From assembly GCF_026626635.1 (NCBI RefSeq), contig NZ_JAPNKA010000001.1, positions 3,968,001 to 4,032,000 on the forward strand: DNA of 64,000 nt, in the 5' to 3' direction. The stretch is from Archangium lansingense. Lineage in GTDB: Bacteria; Myxococcota; Myxococcia; Myxococcales; Myxococcaceae. Shown here piece by piece: positions 59,635 to 64,000 of the stretch. A program made the translations under genes and the position numbers. Positions within the stretch are counted from its first letter, which is position 1, and the number at the start of each line of letters is the position of its first letter. The notes beneath the pieces were generated by a model. That model was given only the letters and a program-made list of their open reading frames with translations. It was not told the origin of the DNA and ran no database searches.

Positions 59635-60801
59635 TCACCGGGAGCGGAGGACAATCTCCGTGAGCTCCTCGTCCGTGAGGGGCAGGGGGTTGGCCTTCAT
59701 GCTGCTGGCCGCCTTGGCCCGGGTCACGAGTCGTGGCACGTCTGCCTCCGTGAGGCCATGGTACCCGAGGCCCGGCACACCGAGGGCCTGGCACAGCTCT
59801 CTCACCCAAGTGATGCACTCCTCGGCCCGGGCGTCCACACGCCCGGTGAGGAGCACCGCCACCTCCTGGAAGCGAGGAAGCGCGGGGTGCGATGGCGCGC
59901 GGGCTCGCAGTGCGCGCAGGTTCACCTCCAGCGTAGCGGGGAGGAGTGCAGCACACACCGCGCCATGGGGTGCCTCGAACATGCCACCCACCGGGGCCGC
60001 GAAGCCGTGCACCGCCCCCAGGCCCGCATTGGCCAGGCACAGGCCGCCGAAGAGGCTCGCGAGCGCCAGGTCCTCCCTCGCCGCCGCGTCGGGTCCTTCC
60101 AACACCGCGCGGCGCAGCGAGCGTGCCGAACGCATCATGCCCTCGCGCGCCAACGCGTCGGTGAGCGGGTTGGCCCTGGCCGAGAGGAAGGGCTCGATGA
60201 GCTGGGAGAGCGCATCCAGCCCGCTGGAAGCGAGGACCGAGGGAGGCGCACCTTCCAGCAAGTCCGGATCCACGAGGGCCAGTCGGGGCAGCATGTGGGG
60301 ACTGCGGAGGCTTGCTTTCACCTGGGCGTCCTTCACCCCCAGCACCGCGTTGCGTGTCACCTCGGAGCCGGTGCCCGCGGTGGTGGGAATGGCCACCAGG
60401 GGAAGCGAGGGCTTCGACAAGGGCTGTCCTCGTCCCACCACTTCCAGGTAGTCGAGCGGATCCCCTCCATTGGCGGCCAGCGCGGCGATGGCCTTGCCCG
60501 CGTCCAACGCGCTGCCTCCACCCAAGGCCACCACCGCGTCACATTGCCCGGCGAGCGCGGTGGCGGTTCCCTCTCGTGCCAGCTCCACGGTGGGCTCGCC
60601 CTCCACCGCGAACGTCACGCTGGAGAGGCCGAGTCGGCTGAGCCTCTCCCTCAGCGGCTCGGCGCGATTGGGATTGCGGCCCGTGACCAGCAGCACCTTG
60701 TGGCCGCCCAGGGACTTCACCGCCTCGGGAACCTCGGCCAGTCGGCCCGCTCCGAAGACGATGCGTGTGGCGGTGGCGAACTCGAAGCCATTCACGCCCA
60801 T
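59635..60801 (-). CDS. Iron-type alcohol dehydrogenase
   Basis: A 388-residue member of the iron-containing ADH family. It has the NAD site GGGSALDAGKAIA, then IPTTAGTGSEVTRNAV, the metal-site helix SSGLDALSQLIEPFLSARANPLTD and GAVHGFAAPVGGMFEAPHGAVCAALL. Of the usual four metal ligands the Asp and the last two His are present, but the first His (DALxHxxE in most members) is Gln here (DALSQLIE). It probably oxidises or reduces an aldehyde or secondary alcohol. It starts one base after the stop of the upstream ABM gene. Confidence 0.93.
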   Translation of the reverse strand: MGVNGFEFATATRIVFGAGRLAEVPEAVKSLGGHKVLLVTGRNPNRAEPLRERLSRLGLSSVTFAVEGEPTVELAREGTATALAGQCDAVVALGGGSALDAGKAIAALAANGGDPLDYLEVVGRGQPLSKPSLPLVAIPTTAGTGSEVTRNAVLGVKDAQVKASLRSPHMLPRLALVDPDLLEGAPPSVLASSGLDALSQLIEPFLSARANPLTDALAREGMMRSARSLRRAVLEGPDAAAREDLALASLFGGLCLANAGLGAVHGFAAPVGGMFEAPHGAVCAALLPATLEVNLRALRARAPSHPALPRFQEVAVLLTGRVDARAEECITWVRELCQALGVPGLGYHGLTEADVPRLVTRAKAASSMKANPLPLTDEELTEIVLRSR

Positions 60802-60802
60802 C

Positions 60803-61120
60803 TCACCACCCCGCGTCGTCGGGGAAGCAGTTGACGTACTTCCGCGAGGTGCGCGGCTCGGCCATCAGGGGCGCCACGGTATCCCGCCACTTTAGATAGT
60901 GGGCAGTCTCCTTGTGGGCGGCTGGCGCCTGGGGCGTCTTGTAGACCTCGACGAGCACGAATCGTGTCGGGTCCTCGGTGTCCTGGATGACGTCGAAGCG
61001 GGAGATGCCCGGCTCCTTCACGCTCTCCCGCGCATTGGCCAGGGTGGCCTCTCGGAAGGCCTCGACCGACTCGGGCTTGACGTGGACGTGCACATGGACG
61101 ACCAGCAGGCTGTTGGGCAT
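60803..61120 (-). CDS. Antibiotic biosynthesis monooxygenase-type (ABM) protein
   Basis: A 105-residue ABM-superfamily protein with the ferredoxin-like pattern LLVVHVHVHVKPESVEAFREATLANARESVKEPGISRFDVIQDTEDPTRFVLVEVYKTPQA and AHKETAHYLKWRDTVAPLMA. It resembles LsrG- or YgiN-like monooxygenases/isomerases that act on small quinone- or signal-like molecules. It is the first gene of the run ABM - iron ADH - small protein - FIST, whose spacing (one base, 15 bp, 4-bp overlap) strongly indicates an operon. The coupling with the dehydrogenase suggests a joint oxidation of a small metabolite. Confidence 0.9.
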   Translation of the reverse strand: MPNSLLVVHVHVHVKPESVEAFREATLANARESVKEPGISRFDVIQDTEDPTRFVLVEVYKTPQAPAAHKETAHYLKWRDTVAPLMAEPRTSRKYVNCFPDDAGW

Positions 61121-61325
61121 GGCCCCAGAATACCCGGGAGCGTCCCTCCCGAGCGGGATTCACTGGGCCGGGTGTCGAGCCGGAGGCGTTCGTCCCGCCC
61201 ACCATCGTACATGGGGGCACTCCGACGCAGACGCCTGGAGGCCAGTGGACACCCCAGTGCCGGCCGAGGTGTCCATCCTCACGCTCAGCGCGGACACCTG
61301 GCCGGCTGCCCCGGCTGCCGAACGC

Positions 61326-62000
61326 TCAGCTCACCGCGCGCACGGGCGGCATGAGGCCATCCAGGAGCGCCTCCATGAGCCGCTCCACCTCGTCAAGCGG
61401 CACGCCCTGGATGGTGAGGAAGGTCTTGCCTCCCTTGAGGTTCGTCTTGAACTGCACGCGAGCGCCCTTGGCGAAGTGGCGCGAGAGGCTCTCGCGCATG
61501 AACTCGACGCGGGCCGCATCCGTGGCTGGCATGGTGGCCCGGGACGGCGTGCGCTTGCTCTTCACCGCCAGCTTCAGCTCCTCCATGGTGCATTCAGCAA
61601 AGGGCTTCTGTTCCACGCTCCCGTCTTCCTGCGGGACATCGATGGGCGTGGCACCCGGGTCACCACTTGTAACCTGGATGTTGGCCGCTGCCACGTAGGT
61701 GCGCAGGGTGGTCAGGTTCATCACGCCGTACTTCGTGCACGCCTCCTCGGTGAACTCCCGGGCCACGGCGCCGTACCGGCTCAGGGTCGACTGCGAGAGC
61801 GCCTTGATGTGCTGGCTGAAATACTGCTGGACACTGTCGTACTGGGTCTTCTCCGCCAGCTTGTTGTCCACGGCGTAGTTGTAGAGACGGCCGATTCTGT
61901 AATGGCCAGCGTTGCCCTGCTCCAGGTAGCTGAGGATGGAGTCCCGCACCTGCTCGAGCGTCAGCTCGGGCAGGGTGTTGCTCGTGTTGATCTGTTCCAT
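61326..62000 (-). CDS. Unrecognised protein beside the 41-bp repeat array
   Basis: From ATG 62000 (MEQINTSNTLPELTLEQVRDSILSYLEQG) the protein is 224 residues. It has a compact helical N-terminal half (YRIGRLYNYAVDNKLAEKTQYDSVQQYFSQHIKALSQSTLSRYGAVAREF) that reads like a DNA-binding helical domain, then a linker and a C-terminal half (VEFMRESLSRHFAKGARVQFKTNLKGGKTFLTIQG, VERLMEALLDGLM). I know no family. The 41-bp hairpin array (62180-62406) lies 180 bp upstream of its start, so it could bind these repeats; this is an inference. The longer frame to 62387 only translates the repeats. Confidence 0.7.
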   Translation of the reverse strand: MEQINTSNTLPELTLEQVRDSILSYLEQGNAGHYRIGRLYNYAVDNKLAEKTQYDSVQQYFSQHIKALSQSTLSRYGAVAREFTEEACTKYGVMNLTTLRTYVAAANIQVTSGDPGATPIDVPQEDGSVEQKPFAECTMEELKLAVKSKRTPSRATMPATDAARVEFMRESLSRHFAKGARVQFKTNLKGGKTFLTIQGVPLDEVERLMEALLDGLMPPVRAVS

Positions 62001-62179
62001 GACTGCTCCCCCCAATGAGGTGGAACCGCGAGATTGCGGCTGCGCGGTATCAAGCAACCCAAGGGCCAGGGGGTATGCCTGTGTATTCGCCCGCTTACGC
62101 GCCGGGGTATGACACTGCGGTCCCGCTTCTCGGAGCGTGCGTCCGAGAAAAGAGACACCCGCCGCCCCTTTCTTCCATC

Positions 62180-62406
62180 CACTTGTCGCCGACGACAAGT
62201 GAAACGGGACTGGTGCATTCCACTTGTCGCCGACGACAAGTGAAACGGGACTGGTGCATTCCGCTTGTCGCCGACGACAAGTGAAACGGGACTGGTGCAT
62301 TCCGCTTGTCGCCGACGACAAGTGAAACGGGACTGGTGCATTCCGCTTGTCGCCGACGACAAGTGAAACGGGACTGGTGCATTCCACTTGTCGCCGACGA
62401 CAAGTG
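62180..62406 (+). repeat. Six hairpins in 41-bp tandem array
   Basis: The perfect inverted repeat CACTTGTCG, CCGA, CGACAAGTG (22 bp) starts at 62180, 62221, 62262, 62303, 62344 and 62385, exactly 41 bases apart. The five spacers are the same 19 bases, AAACGGGACTGGTGCATTC. Copies 3, 4 and 5 have CGCTTGTCG, which keeps a G.U pair in RNA. The array lies between the 61326 gene's upstream region and the 3' end of the GT51 gene. Confidence 0.92.
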
Positions 62407-62430
62407 AAACGAGGTGGGGCTGAGCCCGCG

Positions 62431-64000
62431 TCAGTCCCTCCGGGGACTGATGGCGCGGATCGGCATCTCCTCGTCAGCGGGCGGCTGCGCTCCGGGGTGA
62501 CCGACGAAGACGAGTGGTGCGGATAGGGCTTCCTGGTACTCCGCCTCGGTAAGGTCGCCGCCCTCGTACAGCACGGCCAGCAACTCGTTCACGTGCTTCG
62601 TCCAGATTTCGGAGAGCGCCCCCCGGCTGCAATACACGTGGTAGCGCACCGGATTGGGAATGATGGTGGCCAGGAAGGCAGACTCGCGAATGCTCAGCTC
62701 TCTGGCGTCTTTGCCAAAGTAGTGCCGCGCTGCTTCGCCAATGCCATGGAGAGCGGGTCCCCACTCAATGATGTTGAAATACACCTCGAGCAGCCGCTCC
62801 TTCGGCACCGAGGCTTCCAGCCCCAGCGTGAGAAACGCTTCCTTCACCTTGCGCGCGTAGGTCTTCTCACGGGACAGGAAGAGATTCTTGGCGAGCTGCT
62901 GGGTGAGGGTGGAGCCGCCGCGCACCTTGTCGTCCGCGGGTGCCAGCAGGATGTTCCGAAGCGAGTCGAAGTCGAAACCCCGATGCGTCCAGAAGGCCGC
63001 GTCCTCGCTGCGCAGCACCGCGCGCACCAGCGGACGAGGAAGCTCCGCCAGCGGTATGTAGGTGGGGTTGCTCGGGCCAACGTGCAGCTCCCGCCCGCGG
63101 CCCTCGGCCGTCAGGGGCCGGTAGTCAAAAGGCTCGCGCAGCCAGCCCAGGGGCCCTGCTCGGCCTGATTGCTTCAGCTCCGACAGGTCCAGCTTCGTCT
63201 TCACCTCCCAGTCCCGGCGCTGGCGAATCGGTCCCGAGAGCGTCAATGAGGCCTGGAAGTCACCCTCCAGCCGAGCCAGCTCGGTGCTGGGCACCAGGGC
63301 CGTGGGCAGGGCTGCCATGGCCTGCTCGAAGGAGAGCGGTTGCAGCTCCGCTTGCACCGAGAAACGGGGCTCTCTGCTCCAGGTGGCCTCGCCCCGCACC
63401 TCGACACGTGCCTCGCGCCTCTCGCCCACCGTCAAACGCAAGGTCTTGAGTTCTACGCGCCGCTTCTCCAGATCCCACTGCACGCGGCCCTCGGCCGAAA
63501 AGGACAGTGGCCCCACCGGCTCGGGAGCGAGCTGAGGGCTGCTCACGGTGAGTCCCGTCATTGCCCCGGAGAGGGTTGCGCCCGTGGCGTCCGCCCGCAC
63601 CTCTCCCTCCAGCGTGCCCCCATCCATGCGCCACGGAAGCTCCGCCAGCGACAACAGCGGGCCCACCTGGATGCCTTTCCCTCGGAGCGTCCCCGAGAAG
63701 CCCTGCTGCTCGTGCTGGAGGGACACCTCTGCGCTGCCGCCACCGGGTAACTCGGCTGTTGCCTCCCACCGCGACGCCTCCGCCGGGCCCTTCCTCCTCA
63801 CTCGGGCCGACAACGGACCCCATTCCACCCGGCCATGGTTTTCGAAGGCCAGGCGCACGTCCTTCAGCGCCAGCTCGGGCAGTTCGCGGGGCGCGTCCTC
63901 CGCCGAGGGAAGGGCAGGGCGCCGCTTCTCGCGCACTTCGCGCACCCGTTCGGCGAGGGCCCGCACCTCCTGCCCTCGCGGCCCAGCCTCCACCTGGACG
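62431..64000 (-). CDS. GT51 peptidoglycan transglycosylase with AsmA-like N-terminal part (5' end outside window)
   Basis: The frame remains open at the right edge, so the start is outside. The visible 523 residues begin with a beta-rich region of the AsmA/DUF3971 type (ELALKDVRLAFENHGRVEWG, GTLRGKGIQVGPLLSLAELP) and end with a GT51 catalytic domain. This domain has AVLRSEDAAFWTHRGFDFDS with the catalytic Glu in SEDAAFWTHxG, GGSTLTQQLAKNLFLS, KERLLEVYFNIIEWGPALHGIGEAARHYFGKDARELSIRESAFLATIIPNPVRYH. No transpeptidase domain follows, so it is a monofunctional glycosyltransferase. It polymerises lipid II in the periplasm. Confidence 0.92.
   Translation of the reverse strand, partial: VQVEAGPRGQEVRALAERVREVREKRRPALPSAEDAPRELPELALKDVRLAFENHGRVEWGPLSARVRRKGPAEASRWEATAELPGGGSAEVSLQHEQQGFSGTLRGKGIQVGPLLSLAELPWRMDGGTLEGEVRADATGATLSGAMTGLTVSSPQLAPEPVGPLSFSAEGRVQWDLEKRRVELKTLRLTVGERREARVEVRGEATWSREPRFSVQAELQPLSFEQAMAALPTALVPSTELARLEGDFQASLTLSGPIRQRRDWEVKTKLDLSELKQSGRAGPLGWLREPFDYRPLTAEGRGRELHVGPSNPTYIPLAELPRPLVRAVLRSEDAAFWTHRGFDFDSLRNILLAPADDKVRGGSTLTQQLAKNLFLSREKTYARKVKEAFLTLGLEASVPKERLLEVYFNIIEWGPALHGIGEAARHYFGKDARELSIRESAFLATIIPNPVRYHVYCSRGALSEIWTKHVNELLAVLYEGGDLTEAEYQEALSAPLVFVGHPGAQPPADEEMPIRAISPRRD

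Noticed and set aside
62180..62406. CRISPR-like regular array of palindromes
   Set aside because: The 19-bp spacers are all identical, there are no cas genes nearby, and the repeats are perfect hairpins with a fixed 41-bp period. This is a tandem repeat, not CRISPR.
1..64000. tRNA, rRNA, riboswitch or origin
   Set aside because: No cloverleaf, rRNA core, riboswitch aptamer or DnaA-box cluster could be recognised by eye; absence is not proven without a covariance search.

Overview
The window is high-GC DNA with long GTG/ATG-started genes, GGAGG-type ribosome sites and very many secreted lipoproteins: ELW-DGT repeats, NGLST repeats, MopE-like CDGxDxxCDG motifs, discoidin/PKD modules and choice-of-anchor A. 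It also carries large sensor kinases and single-domain regulators. Together these point to a predatory myxobacterium, most likely of the Cystobacterineae (Archangium/Cystobacter type). This is inference from gene content; no rRNA or tRNA gene was seen.

Layout. 1-8.8 kb: a partial ELW-DGT surface repeat protein, an ArsR-AHSA1 pair with its operator, a penicillin-acylase lipoprotein, a GNAT, an epoxide hydrolase and a LuxR HTH remnant. 8.8-36 kb: a mosaic, decaying region. It holds a 1.3/1.7-kb duplicated block with an NGLST-repeat lipoprotein, a 574-bp duplication of the bioY 3' half, five copies of one IS91-type transposon end, IS1182 and IS66 fragments, and truncated genes (DUF2325, gamma-glutamyltransferase, aldehyde dehydrogenase, quinone reductase, response regulator, LysE). 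Intact genes lie between them: a LysR/oxidoreductase divergent pair, LRR protein, BioY, a triple-pilin-like lipoprotein, a 1138-aa choice-of-anchor A lipoprotein, a discoidin-PKD-esterase lipoprotein and an O-methyltransferase. 36-38.2 kb: a double cyclic-nucleotide-binding protein and an NAD epimerase.

38.2-47.1 kb is the most interesting part. A TonB-domain/TonB-dependent-receptor fusion with a His-rich plug is surrounded by lipoproteins. Four of these (in 42671-46270) share a domain with the signature HxCxH, then H(T/K)xY about 25 residues on, then a Cys about 85-90 residues after the first motif. Three 15-bp 7-1-7 palindromes of Fur-family geometry (TGYAAYN-N-NRTTGCA) lie upstream of the receptor/lipoprotein divergent pair and of two of the lipoprotein transcription units. 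I read this as an undescribed, metal-responsive outer-membrane metal (zinc or copper) acquisition locus.

47.4-64 kb is ordinary chromosome: MpaB-type oxygenase, AI-2E exporter-family protein, SDR, SGNH hydrolase, PAS-GAF histidine kinase, sirtuin, GNAT, polysaccharide deacetylase, and a FIST / small protein / iron alcohol dehydrogenase / ABM monooxygenase run. It ends with a possible DNA-binding protein beside six 41-bp-spaced perfect hairpins and a partial GT51 peptidoglycan transglycosylase. Many start codons were moved inside longer open frames on the evidence of lipoprotein signals and ribosome sites; these choices are stated in each entry.
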